Shown one piece after another: positions 31,892-43,700 of a stretch of 64,000 bases of DNA. The position numbers were made by a program, and so were the translations under genes. The DNA comes from Neurospora tetraspora (Eukaryota > Ascomycota > Sordariomycetes > Sordariales > Sordariaceae). Where the stretch lies: the NCBI RefSeq assembly GCF_033439725.1, contig NW_026944392.1, forward strand, positions 248,001-312,000, read 5' to 3'. The notes below the pieces were generated by a model, which did no database searches, was not told the DNA's origin, and worked only from the letters and a program-made list of their open reading frames with translations. The first letter of the stretch is position 1. Every line of letters begins with the position of its first letter.

Positions 31892-33097
31892 GTCGGCCCC
31901 TCAACCTTCCCCGCGATTGGGAAAAACGACCTCGCTCCTGGCAAGTTCGACGAAGGTCTCATTCGCATGGACAATCATAGCCACCTCCACGTATCCGCCG
32001 CTTCATCAAATCACAAAGATAGATACCTCACGAAGCGCTAGGCTGGTGTTGAGCTAGGAACTTTTGTCCTGCAGAAGAGCCCAATTACGACCTAGAGGTT
32101 ATCTGCAGCGAGGGTCCGTCTTGTGGTATCAACCAGTCCCAGGCTCCCAGCTGTGGCTATGCGGTTCTGGACCTTACTGAGGCTTAATGTGGAGTTCTTT
32201 ACGTCCAGTTGTCACTGAGGGGGCAAAGTGAGAAAGCAAAGAGAGCAGGCAAAGGGAAAGTGCCGACCTTGAGGAGGAGGGGTGAGTGCCACAGACTTGA
32301 GGACGCGTACCGTGAGCCGAATATCATTTCTTCTTTCTAAACGTACCTCAATAGAGTTGTCCGTTTCTCGAAGGCTTTTATGACGGCTTGATGCCACATG
32401 CGAGGCAAGTCAGGCTCTACGAGTGGCAACGAAAGTGCGGATGAAAGTCTCCGGTTGATGAATGTTGAATCTGTCCAGCAATGATGGCGCCTGATAAGGT
32501 AAATTCATCATGAAAAGAAGTGGTTCTTGGCGCTGACACGTATGAAGGCGGGCATTTCGTTAAGTCTGATAGGCTCTGAAGTCAAGCATGTTACGCTCAA
32601 GACGTCCATTAGCACCACGTCGTGAAGGTGTCACGGGTGTGTTCTTAGCGCAAGTCAGTTGTAGTTTCTGCATGTTGTGCTGGATATGGGCCTGATGTGC
32701 TGGATAGCTCTGTTATCGTGCGGCTGAAAGTGAAGAGATCTAGACACTCGTTTGGCAGGTCTTCCTTACCTCTAGCAATGATACTGCTTTGTCCTTGTGG
32801 TACATATTGGGTACAGGTACCAAGTCAATGAGGCTACCTCTAAGCTCAGCTGCATTTGCTCTCGCGAAATTGTCCTGATTTGGTTGCTGCCCTATTTCTG
32901 CTCCGTAATCCCCTCTGTCGCTTCCTTCATTACAGTCTTCTATTCACATCCCACAAAGAGAAATCGCTGCATCACTCTGTAATCCAAAATCTCCGTCAAC
33001 TCAGTGCAACCGAATTGTTCCGCCAGCGAAATCTTGGTCTCTGTTACCTCTACCTATACCGCCTTCCCTTTACGCCTTCCGTCGATTGGTGGTGGCC
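31892..33097. other. Intergenic
   Basis: Base composition returns to normal right at the transposon end. No convincing gene; only ORFs under about 80 codons. Confidence 0.45.
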
Positions 33098-35254
33098 ATG
33101 ACTTCCCGCTCGTCAGCTTTCTCCTTCACCCTTTCTCTCATCTTATGGTACTGTGTCCTTATCAGTGCAGAAGACACGACCGCCCAGCTACCGACATCAA
33201 CACTCCTACCCGATGGCAATCAGCAGGCCACAGTAGGGTGGGTGAGCAATCCCAAAAGGAGAGGAACCTTGACCATCATTATTGAATGTTTGACGACAAT
33301 CTTTGCCTGCACCTGGACCGTCTTGCACCTCAACGTTCCTGCTATAACCGATTCCACCAAGACACGGGTTCTACGCAAAGTGAAATGGATGGCTATTACA
33401 GTTCTCTTTCCCGAATTCATCTTCGCCAAAGCTGTTTGCGAGCTTCGATTTGCGTTATACAACACGCTTGACAAGATGTACCGAAGCATTACATTTTCGC
33501 CAGAGCACTCCTTCGAAATCGTGTCAGAGGCGAAAGTCCAAAATGGCCGTTCCTGTTGGGTTATTTGGGCATGGACCGTCGAATTTGAACCAGTGAAGAG
33601 CATGCTATACAAAATACTACTGCAGCATTCACCATACGTGGACAATCTCTCACCGGGTCAACAAATGATGGATCAGAAATACGGATCGAGATCGGTACAT
33701 GAACTGGACAACGAGGGGAAGATGGCTGAGAATTTGAAGACATTTTTCAATAAGAGCTTCTCAGACAGAGACAGGCACCTCTATGACAGAGGAATTGCGG
33801 TGGTGAGAGTTCAGAAATGGACGCTTACACACGCATATTACGTCAACATGGGTGGAATAGTCGGGCTGAAGCGGATGAAACAATGGACTGAGGAAGGAAG
33901 GCAGCCATATCTTACTCACTCGTATTCAGTCGTACGGGGCGACCACGCAGTTTCGGGTTTGAAAACATGGGGGCTCGGTCATCCACTCAGAGAACTTCGA
34001 CTATCAGCAAACGACATCAAGGATAAAAGCAAAGCGGACTGGATCGTCAAGACAATTGCTGTGATTCAAATTGGACGGCTTATCTTGGATCTCATTACGC
34101 GTGGTGCGGGTGGTCAACCCGTTACACAACTTGAAATTGCAACAGCGTCTTTTTCAGTTTTCGCTATAGTCACACATCTGATCAATTGGTGGAAGCCCAA
34201 AGATATCACGCAGCCAACAGCAATTCATGCTGTGGTGGATCAAGGCACAGAAGAAGATCAGGTTGAACGCACAACCGAGCCATTCTTCGCTCGCTTGTGG
34301 TCCCCTAGCCCCCCTCCTCATCGTTATGCGGACACTATATCCCCAGGCAATCGGATAACAAACGATGAGCTGTGGATAGGCAAAAGAAACTCCACAACTT
34401 TGGCATGGTCACTGATGGCAGGATCTTGCCTTGTGTTCGGAGGCATCCATTGCATAGCTTGGTCGTTCCGGTTTCCGACGCGTGTGGAGCAGCATGCCTG
34501 GCAAGCGGCTGCCTTGGTATCAACGACCTTACCCATATTTGCCTTGGCTGGAAGCTTCTCTATTCTACGCTACAGACCTCGAGACGTTAAGCGGAGGGTG
34601 ACAGGAGCCGTAAAAAACATATTTGATGAGTATGGTACCAATTTACTGATTGCCGACCACGAATGGTGGGACGCCTTCACAACTGCAGTAAACACCGAGG
34701 AGTGGGAAAACTGGATCGATGGGCATGCCGATGCCGAAATGAAAAAAGATAAAAAAAGACTAGAGTGGGAACTTGAGAAGCTGAGCAACCTCCGAAGTTC
34801 CCTAAAAGAGCTGAGGCCCATCAAGTATGGAAGCAGGGATGCAGAAAGGTTAATCAACATTATCTGGGATATTTGCAGCAAGTTGAGGGACCCAAGGGAC
34901 CAGGCTTATGGCCTCAGAGATCAATACCAGGGCTGGATGAAAAAAAAGCACCCATCACTCCATGGAAACCTAGGAGGGCTTCCTTATGGAGGGCCCGAAG
35001 GAGTGTTCCATTGGATCCTCTCACGTTGTGCCCAGCCAGCTCCCTCGGATGAGGAGAAGGGATACCGAGAACTCGGGAAGAATCGCGACATTCAGGCACA
35101 GAGACTCTCAAGATTCCTCAACATAATTAGCGCGATCTTTTATACGGTTGCTCGGCTTGTGCTCATTGCAATCATGTTCTCCAGTCTCCGGGCGGCTCCA
35201 AACGGGGTATACGACACTGCCGAATGGGCCCGCTTCGTCCCGAGCTTCTCGTGA
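33098..35254 (+). CDS. Multi-pass fungal membrane protein, unnamed family
   Basis: 718 aa from the first ATG (MTSRSSAFSFTLSLILWYCV), which gives a signal peptide or signal anchor; single exon. Hydrophobic segments lie near residues 58-80 (TLTIIIECLTTIFACTWTVL), 95-115 (KWMAITVLFPEFIFAKAVCE), 350-370 (FSVFAIVTHLINWWKPKDI), about 430-490 (two) and at the C-terminus (IFYTVARLVLIAIMF). Blocks such as GWVSNPKRRGTL, CTWTVLHLNVP and WTLTHAYYVNMGG recur in many uncharacterised filamentous-fungal membrane proteins. A charged coiled region (about 545-580) lies between the last membrane segments. Function unknown. Confidence 0.82.
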   Translation: MTSRSSAFSFTLSLILWYCVLISAEDTTAQLPTSTLLPDGNQQATVGWVSNPKRRGTLTIIIECLTTIFACTWTVLHLNVPAITDSTKTRVLRKVKWMAITVLFPEFIFAKAVCELRFALYNTLDKMYRSITFSPEHSFEIVSEAKVQNGRSCWVIWAWTVEFEPVKSMLYKILLQHSPYVDNLSPGQQMMDQKYGSRSVHELDNEGKMAENLKTFFNKSFSDRDRHLYDRGIAVVRVQKWTLTHAYYVNMGGIVGLKRMKQWTEEGRQPYLTHSYSVVRGDHAVSGLKTWGLGHPLRELRLSANDIKDKSKADWIVKTIAVIQIGRLILDLITRGAGGQPVTQLEIATASFSVFAIVTHLINWWKPKDITQPTAIHAVVDQGTEEDQVERTTEPFFARLWSPSPPPHRYADTISPGNRITNDELWIGKRNSTTLAWSLMAGSCLVFGGIHCIAWSFRFPTRVEQHAWQAAALVSTTLPIFALAGSFSILRYRPRDVKRRVTGAVKNIFDEYGTNLLIADHEWWDAFTTAVNTEEWENWIDGHADAEMKKDKKRLEWELEKLSNLRSSLKELRPIKYGSRDAERLINIIWDICSKLRDPRDQAYGLRDQYQGWMKKKHPSLHGNLGGLPYGGPEGVFHWILSRCAQPAPSDEEKGYRELGKNRDIQAQRLSRFLNIISAIFYTVARLVLIAIMFSSLRAAPNGVYDTAEWARFVPSFS

Positions 35255-37110
35255 AGCAAGATCGATGCACAAGGCAACGCCGTTTTGCCTTCGGAGTCTT
35301 GGAAGAAGGGCTTGAGTTTGTTTGTGTTGAGAAAAGTCGACAGAGTGGAAGGTGACGATACGGATAAGCATGGACTGTTGAGTTGTTGGATATTGCCGGA
35401 GTGGAAAATAGGATTTGCAGCGAAGCTTGTACTTGGGTCGGGTCAGAATTCCAGCATTCCTCATGCCGGGATCGAGGAAGAGGATGCGTGTTTCGTGGGG
35501 AAGGTTGAGGAGCTGGTATAGGAAGCCAAAACTCTGCCAGAAGTACGTAGAGGTACTTTCCACACCCTTTAAACTACTCATTGTCGTTTCCAGAAACTCC
35601 AATGAATGCCTGTTCAAATGGCATGGAAGGAACAGAAGTGAAACGCTCCTGACTCGGGCCGAACGCGGGGTTCAGGTGTCGATTTCCACGTCGTGATTTC
35701 CAACGGGGTCGAATCTTATCAGCCCAGCAAGTTAAGTTGATCAGAACAGAATGGATTGACGATAATGGCCTGTGATTCACCACACCACTAGGTAGTGACT
35801 GTCCATCTTCGCGATGATTCTACAATGAGGCTCAAAGCTGAACGGGAGAGACGGGGGCAGCGTCAGTATCTACCTTACCTGTTGAGGTGTCGTTCGAAAC
35901 CCTAACCCGGAACCGAGACGGTCTAGACCTCGGGCCACAGCCCTCGAGTTTTGATTGGTGAGGAGGAGGGTTGACTTACTCCACAGTTGGGCCTTGGCAC
36001 TTTTTTCTTTCCCGATTTCCTTTTTCGCTTTCTTCAGCAGTGATGTTGAAGTTATTTGCAACTGAACTGCACTCTGAGCTCTTTCACAGCTTCCAAGTGT
36101 GTGTATCTGTTGCTGTCTCAAACTGTTAGATGAATCTCCCTCTTCCATTTGGTGACAAATGACAATGCGTTTGTTCTCACCCGCAGATATGTCCGATACC
36201 AGACACCTTCGTAGCACCTTGATACTTTAGCTCACCTCGGTCTTGAAGATTCTCCGCATCTAAGCTTGACATTGCAGAATATAGACTTTTCATGATGCTG
36301 AGATGGATTATGGAAGTGCACGTCCTCCGGCTTCTTTCATCCACCATCCTCACCCGTGTGCATCTTGGTCCGTAGTCAAGATCTCAACTGAACATAAGGA
36401 AGTGGTTCCCTTTTCAATATATAGGTATCTTCGGTAAAGCGGATGTGTTCTTAAAGTTCAGAGGCAGGTGAACATGCGTAACTCAGATAGGAATGTTTCT
36501 ATCATCAAGCATGTGGAAAGCAATAATTTTTTCACCTCTCATCCTCCCTCTTACACGGTTACACACTGGAATATTTTTGCTTAAATCACAGTTCCATGCT
36601 ATGAACAAGCCATATATCAAGGTTTCCATATCGCTTTACCCTATTGCTCCCTCCACGTAGTCAAATTATCTCATTGCCTCACTGTCCATGAGTTCAGTGT
36701 TCAGATCCTAAACAACATGCGACCCCGAACCCTGGGCACAACACCACGAACAGCATCGCTGTTCACAGTATATACTTACAAAAAAAAACAGGAACCATAA
36801 TATAGCGACCAAGGAATCAACAGACCAAACAGATTTGCCACGCAGGCGACTGTTGGCATGGTATATCTCGCGGGGTGAGCTCGCCAAACTTGGAACTGTC
36901 TTCTTCTTCCGAGAGCATCACCACGTTAAACCCCATCACATCAGACCCAACATTTGATCGTGGCTGCTTGAAAGACAATCGTAACTACATGGTGACAACA
37001 CCACTTAGCCCACAGCTTCCCGTAAGCAATACCCTCATCTACCTCATCTCAAATCGTGCGCTAACCCATCAGCCAACAGGTATCATCAACACCACCGACG
37101 CAACATCGCG
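35255..37110. other. Intergenic, no gene recognised
   Basis: About 1.9 kb with only short, unconvincing ORFs on both strands. Confidence 0.45.
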
Positions 37111-38541
37111 ATGTGCCACCAACTGCGCCAGCTGCACTCCGTATGCGGCCATGTCACCAAGCGGGAGATCCCCTGCGACGTCGCCACATTCAGTCCCAAG
37201 AAACCCAGCCCTCAACCATGGCCTCCAGCTGTCGACACAGGAAGCAAAGTGAAAGACGCCTTTCTGACATGGTGTCTCAAGTCACTCAAGCCTGTCGCCA
37301 CCAAGACTCGCCCAAGCTCAAAATCTTGCCGGCAACTTGCAACCATCCTTCACGAGGTCGAATACGGCTTTTGTCCAAAGTGCCGGGAGTACTACGAAGC
37401 GTATGCCGCCGAAGCCCTCGGCAAGGACTTCAAAAATCCGACGAGGTCCAACAACGTTGTTCTAGCGTACTAGAAGTACAAGAACAGATTGAGATGGAGT
37501 CTCCCCGTTCAAGCGGGACGGGTACCCGCGGAGTATGTGTTCCGTCATCAAGACTCGAAGAGCGGTGGTGGAACGAACCGTCGAGCAGCAGATTCTGGCC
37601 TCGAAAGACAGGAGCTGGTCATGCTTCAGCAAGTGATTAAGATCATTGGCATGGACATGGGCGACGGTGGCTCTGCATCGAGGCTGGAAAAAGTCAAGGA
37701 TATAAGACTAAAGACTCTGGAGTGGGCAGAGGAAGGCGATAGCGCGCGGAAGAGGGGCGAGATGGAACGAAAAGCTGGTTTGAAGAGAAAGGCAGAGGAG
37801 GAGAAGAAACTGGAGAAGGAGAGGCTCCAACAAGAGAGGCTGGAGCAGGAGAGAGTTGAGAAAGAAAGACTCAGAGAGGAGAAGATTGAAAGGGAGAAAA
37901 GACTCGAGGAGGAAAGATTCGAGGAGGAGAGAAGATCCAGGAAAGAGAAAAGGCTCGAAATCAAGAAATGGCTTGGGGAAAACAAAAAGCTCGAGAAAGA
38001 GAAGTACCACGAGAAGAATGTCAAGAAGGAGGATAAAGAAGAGAAGAAACAGAAGAGCGGTAAGGACAAGGAGAAAATCATGGTGGCGATTGAAGACATC
38101 GAAGGAAAAACGCTGATTGAGTGCGAACATGGGAAAAGTGAGACGGGGGTGAGGGTTCAAATAATCCCTCGACCAGAGCCAGGCGATTATCCAAACCCCC
38201 TGGAAGTTCCTCGCAGCACCCGCTACCGCGGTCCCCACTTGGGCACCAGCCATCGTCACGAGGAAGCCTCTGGTGATGAGGACCCGTTGGAGGACAACCC
38301 CAAGCTATATAGATCACGGGTCTTCTCGGACCTCATCGAATTCTACGAATCCCAGTCCCAAGAGACGAAGACAAAGAGTGAGAGGCTCCACCGAGCTACC
38401 TCCAAATCCCTCTCGAATAAGAAGACAGTAGAGAAAGAAGCGGGAGAGGTTGAGGAAGGAGCGTGTGACGAACCGTTACAAGCACAGGAGTATATCGCTG
38501 GGATAGGTAGAACAACGGTAGTAGTAGCCGAAAGGTACTGA
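37111..38541 (+). pseudogene. 5' part of LTR-split Cys/coiled-coil gene (C-signature family copy 1)
   Basis: Starts MCHQLRQLHSVCGHVTKREI with Cys/His pairs (C2, C12, H14, C22; later FCPKC), a start common in uncharacterised fungal zinc-binding-like proteins. A TAG at 37471-37473 lies in frame; the reading on both sides (NNVVLAY / KYKNRLRWSLPVQAGRVP) looks continuous, so a TGG-to-TAG (RIP-type) change is likely. Alternatively an 87-nt intron 37401-37487 (GTATGC...ACAG) would remove it without changing frame, but it lacks a good branch site. Next comes a long Glu/Lys/Arg coiled coil (about 37,690-38,080). The gene is then interrupted at 38,464 by a solo LTR; reading runs into the LTR and stops at 38,541. 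The second half continues in the same frame after the LTR. Confidence 0.75.
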
Positions 38542-38784
38542 TTGATTGCAGAAGCTATTGCTTGCTGAAGAGCCGGTATCCAAGAGGCCTGGGGAGGCCG
38601 TCTTATATACTGGCCTTCATGGACCCGTCAATCCGGACCCGTGGACCCGAACCTCCGTATCGGGTCCCCGGGACCCGGCCTAAGGACCCGGGCCTTCGGG
38701 TCCTTCCTTCGGGTCCTACCTGATTGGTCCCGTTGGTTCTATCTGATCTAGCTTACATAAGGGATCCTTGATTGGATCGTAACA
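38464..38784. mobile_element. Solo LTR (321 bp) of a retrotransposon, inside a host gene
   Basis: Begins TGTGACGAACCG and ends GGATCGTAACA (TGT...ACA termini), flanked on both sides by the 5-bp direct repeat GAGCG (38459-38463, 38785-38789). A TATA-like TCTTATATACTGG is at 38,601. A GC-rich segment with eight GGACCCG/CGGGTCC copies lies at 38,621-38,717. No internal coding sequence remains, so it is a recombination scar of an LTR element of undetermined superfamily. It shows little RIP. Confidence 0.88.
38621..38717. repeat. Cluster of GGACCCG / CGGGTCC 7-mers
   Basis: Five forward and three reverse copies in under 100 bp, inside the solo LTR. They can pair in many combinations and would give a strong secondary structure. 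Confidence 0.75.
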
Positions 38785-40265
38785 GAGCGGCAGAGAAACA
38801 GTCAACTACACAGCGCGGATATCGACAGCCAGAAGTTCAACAAGTCGCTGAGACTGATGTGTCTGGGCCCACCCTTCGCAAAGAACCCCAATCCACCGCA
38901 CAAGGGCTTCCCAAACTCTCATCAAGCCCCCTTGTCCCGAAGCCCGAGTCGCTACCGTCTCAATCTGAAGCCACGGCAACTCCATCAGGCGGTACTATCC
39001 CGGTTGTGACCTCGAAGCACCTTTCTGGGCGCCCAAGAGAGCCGACGAAGAATGATAACGTCGTCCATCAGGCAAACACCAAGAAGAAAGTCTCAGCCCC
39101 GAAATCCACAAGGGAAGAGAAGCCTTCGAAGCCAGAGCCCAAGCCAGTACCGAAGCCAGAGCCAAAGAGAGAACTGAAGCAGGGGCAAGAGAAAGCGAAG
39201 AAAAGCATCAGTACTTTCCAAGGCGGGGCTCACACCATCCAGATTCTTTCGGCTCCGAAGCCCCTCGAGGAAGAATTCCCAAAGACAGGAACAGTGAAGA
39301 AGCGCCAGCAGCCTTCGGCCCCTCGCATTCAGCCACCCGACGCGAACGATGAGGGGACTGCCCGTGACCAGGACCACAGCAACAATAATGTCCCTTTCCC
39401 AACCTTTCCCAAAGACGAACAGCTACCAAAGGCGACGGAACCCAAGCCCGCACCTCGACTGAGCTCTCCTTGGCCCCGACCCCTCCGCCGTCGTCTATCC
39501 CGCGAAGACACGAAGAGGCTGCTTGACGAGCATGTCTTCCACGACAAACTCTCTGACATCAGCGAGGAGAGAGCGTCTCAACTTTCGGGAGCATCAAAGT
39601 CCTCGAAGGGAAAGGCGCCTGAAACAAAGTCGATGGATCATTATTCTCTTGCTGGTGAATGTGGTAGTACTCCCGCCCTGACGAATGCGAGTACCATTCC
39701 CACAAGCTCTGTCGAGTCCATGAGGGTCGAGTACAGCCCAAGTGATATTTCTCGCTGGGGATGTGGTAGCACTCCACCCCTGACCACCGCGAGCACTTTG
39801 TCCACCACCTCTGCCAACTCCAAGAAGGTCGAATACGATCCGAGTGATCGGTCCACGACTACTGTCGGCTCCATGACAGCCGAGTACAGCCCAAGCGATA
39901 TTCATCGTTCGGGATGTGGGAGCACGGTCTCCAACACGTCGATCGGTTCGATGGTCGTGGAGCTTGATCCGACTGATCAGCCGATCTCATTCGACTCGCC
40001 TTGGGGATGTGGTAGTACTCCCAGCCTGACTACCGCGGGTACTCCGTCGACCGGTTCTTGCGACTCCATGAAGGTCGAATACAGTCCTAGCGATCTGCTG
40101 TCCACCAGTTCTGTTCACTCCATGGAGGTCGAGTACACCCCGAGTGCTCAGTCCGAGTTATGGGAGGACATCCTTCAGCGCTTAGGGGTCGAGGCGGAGA
40201 AAGAGACAGGGTGGCTGGTGCATCCAGAGTACTGCGGGTGCTTGGGTTGCATCAAGGAAGCATGA
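38785..40265 (+). pseudogene. 3' part of LTR-split gene, ending in the C-signature (copy 1)
   Basis: In the same frame as the half before the solo LTR (GCG GCA GAG after the duplicated GAGCG); it has no start codon of its own near the border. Pro/Lys/Glu-rich, with a KPEPKPVPKPEPKRELKQ stretch. From about 39,655 it carries alternating repeats: four of [EG]CGST-type and six of S-[MK]-x-[VA]-E-[YL]-x-P-[ST]-[DA]. The last repeat leads straight into the C-terminal signature YTPSAQSELWEDIL...HPEYCGCLGCIKEA (40,134-40,262). Function unknown. It may still be expressed from within the LTR, but that is speculation. Confidence 0.75.
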
Positions 40266-40539
40266 ATTGAGCTGGAAGAAGTGCCCTGGGCGAAATGTGC
40301 GAGACGGAATTAGTTGATGCTCTCATGGAAGCTGGAAGAGGCAGGACTGTTGCCAGATGAAGGGAGGAGATGGATACTTGCCGGTATTGGAAAGGAGAGA
40401 TATCGAGGAAGATGGGGTTATGCTGAGAGGGATGGAAGTTGCAAGCTGAGGGGGACGAAACGCAGGGCGGGGGAACAGATGGGTGTGAAGTGGAAGTTGA
40501 GCGTTGGCAGTTGCGACCGAACAAAGGACAATCCGATGA
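40266..40539. other. 3' flank of the split gene
   Basis: Short non-coding gap between the gene's stop codon and the target duplication of the gypsy element. Confidence 0.5.
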
Positions 40540-40544
40540 GCAAT

Positions 40545-40715
40545 TGTCAATGCCAGAGGCATAAGCAAGGCGAAAGCAACCTGTGTGTGCAATGTGTGAT
40601 GTATTCTGTAGAATCTGAGGTACTGCACAAAGTGCATGATGCGCTGGCTATATATATAGGGCACAGAGTACAGGGTGCGCCTGCCTCATATGTGCATGTT
40701 TAGTAAGCGCTAATA
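40545..40715 (-). repeat. Left LTR (3' LTR) of the gypsy element
   Basis: 171 bp, TGTCAATGCC...GCGCTAATA. Far less eroded than the right LTR and the interior. Confidence 0.88.
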
Positions 40716-43700
40716 ATACCTCCTAAAAAAGGAAAAAATGCGACGTCCTCGTCGTAAAGAAAATATAAAAGAAAGAAGTCTAATTAAATATACTTTTATA
40801 AAAATAAGATAGATAGGAGAGGATAAAGAAAACTATTTAAAACTATCGCTCCTAGTATATTATAATTACGTACGCTATTCCTTATATAATAAAGCTATTT
40901 CGTTATATCTTTTCTTTATAATATTTTATAGCGTTAGTACTAATTTCTTTAGCTTTTTTTATTTGTAATACTTTATTCCTAATCCTTCGTATACTATTAA
41001 ATATTTCTTCCTCCGTTTATTATAGCTTACTACGTTATAAAGATAATTGGAGAGACAGATTAGGCTAAGATATAGTAGTTATTTACTAAAAATATCTATT
41101 GGCGGCGCCGGTCTAAAGTAATTAATATTAATAATAGGATGAATCTTCTAGTCTTTCAGTAGATTTAAATAATACGCCGATCGACCGATTTTCTCAATAA
41201 CGTTAAATAGGCCGACGAATTATTAATTTACCTTTTTTTAAAAAATTGTTGCCTTTAGGATAATATAATTTTAATAGAATTTTAATAAGATTTTCTAGCT
41301 AATATTAAAGAATTTCAGTAATCGGCCTCGATTAAAATATTCTTTCATTAATATTGCCGACGTTGCAATTACGTTATCGATAGTTATTTTTATTAATAGT
41401 AAAATTAGATCCTAAATTTTAAAATCTACGGCTCTTAAAATTAAATCCGTTACAACGTTTGGCGTAAATCTTATAATAGCTTCGTTAGGGGATATATTAG
41501 TAGCCGATATTCGAATATTATTAATACTAAAAATTAAAGTAAGGATTATAGTAGGTTATAGATTAGGGTCCTTTAGTACATTAATATAATATTATAGCGT
41601 TAATTTACTAATAAAATTAGTCCGTTTATTTTAACTATTGATTTAAGGGTAATATACTGTACTATATAGGAAATTAGTTCTTAAGCGTTTAAATAAGACT
41701 TTCTAGAATTTAAATAGGAATTTGGAATCCTTATTACTAATAATAATTTTGAGTGAATCCTAGTTAATAATAGATAATTAATTTGGAAAGGCTATCGCTT
41801 ACTCTTTCGCCGTCCAAATATTTTTATTAGGAATTACTTTAATAGTTTTATTAAATTTATAAATTATAAATAAACCGGTATTAAACCTTTCGGGGGACGT
41901 CGGAAGACCGATAATAAAATTGATAATAATAGTACAAAAAAGGATAGGAAGGTCTTAAAATCGGTTAAAAATTACTATATATTTCATACTACTTTATTTC
42001 GAAAATGAAATATTCTAAATAATTAGCTAAGTACCGTCGGAGAAATTTAAGATTGTCGATAATAAAATAAAATAAGAGGTATTCATTAATTTTAGTATAT
42101 CCGCTATATTTGCCATTATAAATAGAATTAAAGATTTCTTTAATATAAGATTACGGTATATATAAGCAATCCGGGTTACTTTCGATTACTTACTAAAGCA
42201 AATTATTCTTCAATTAGAAAAGGAATTAAGTTTAATTCTAGTAATTTAATTATTTATTCTTTCGTATTTATTTAAGGATCCTACTTAATTTCGGGTCTAA
42301 TATATATCCGACGATTAATTACCGACGGCAGTTAGGGGATATTTAAATTAGTGTATACCTTTTAATATTAGTTATAAATTAATTTATTTAGAAATTACTT
42401 TCTAATTCATCTCTAATTAACGCTAAATATATAACCAGTAAGGCGGTGAAATAAATTTATGAATATTCTTTACAATTATTAAGAAATATATTAAAACTAC
42501 TAAGGGCATTAAAGTTATTATTAAATCCGAAGTCGGTTAGAAGTTTAAATAATGCGTTTAAGACAATATAATATTCACTAAGTTTATGACTTATATAAAA
42601 ATTATATTAATTAATATATTCTAAGGTTGTAACGAATTTTTTATTATTTACGTTAGTTACTAAAGTATTAATTATATCAAATTATTTTTACAATCTTAAA
42701 ATAATTTAATAGTTAGTAAATACGACGGGGATCTTTTTAATAACTTATATTTAATAATAGATTTTCTTTATTATTTAAATATATTCTAAATTTTCTATTT
42801 CGGTAGGCTAGTATTTATATTCCGTCTTCAATAATATTCAATTTAGGAAGGCAATAAGTTAAATATTTATATACGGAAGATAGACAATTATTATTCCGTC
42901 TATTAAAGTTTTCGAGATATTTTCTTCTTTAATATAATAGATTTATATCCCGATACTGTATTTAGAAATATCGAAATCTATAAAGAATTAGCGGTCAACG
43001 GAAAAGAAAATTAATATCGTTTTATTTAGGAATTTATTTTTAATAAATTTGAATATTATCTTTTCTATAGTCGACGATAATTAAAAAGGTATTATATTAG
43101 CGAAGTAAATTTTACCGGCCTAAGCTTTTTAAATATATTTAAATTATATCTTTTTAAAGCCTTCGTTATTTTTAATTAATTTAATTTTACATTCCTATAA
43201 CGGCGAAATTAATATTAAAAATAAAAATATATTATTACATAAATACTTAGTAAAACCAAAGAAATATTTATGATCCTTTAGAGTCCGGGGGAATTATAAC
43301 CGTTTAATTACATTAAAATATTTAAGGGTAGTAAATAACCCGAAGGACTCTACTATTCAACTAAGGACAATACTATTAAGAAAATTAGAAAAGGATTTAG
43401 AATGTTTAAAACCAATATTTATAATTTTTAAGGCCTTACATAACCAACGTAAATCTTCAATATATTTATTAATAATTACCAACGTAATAATGATATTATT
43501 ATAATATTTTCGGGCTATTAGAATATTATAAAGAATATTATCTATTTATTATTAAACGAAAAACTTATTGCCTTTGAATTTTATTATTAAATAATTGAAA
43601 GTATATTGACCTTTCAATATAGTAATCGTAAATAGCGAATTAAATTAGAATATATTCACTATTGATAATAGAAATTAACAGCGTCGTATATAGAAATATA

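Noticed and set aside
37113-37640. Alternative frame reading EVQEQIEMESPRSSG in the split gene
   Set aside because: Would need a 65-nt intron with no branch site plus a second intron to return to the coiled-coil frame; the straight frame is simpler.
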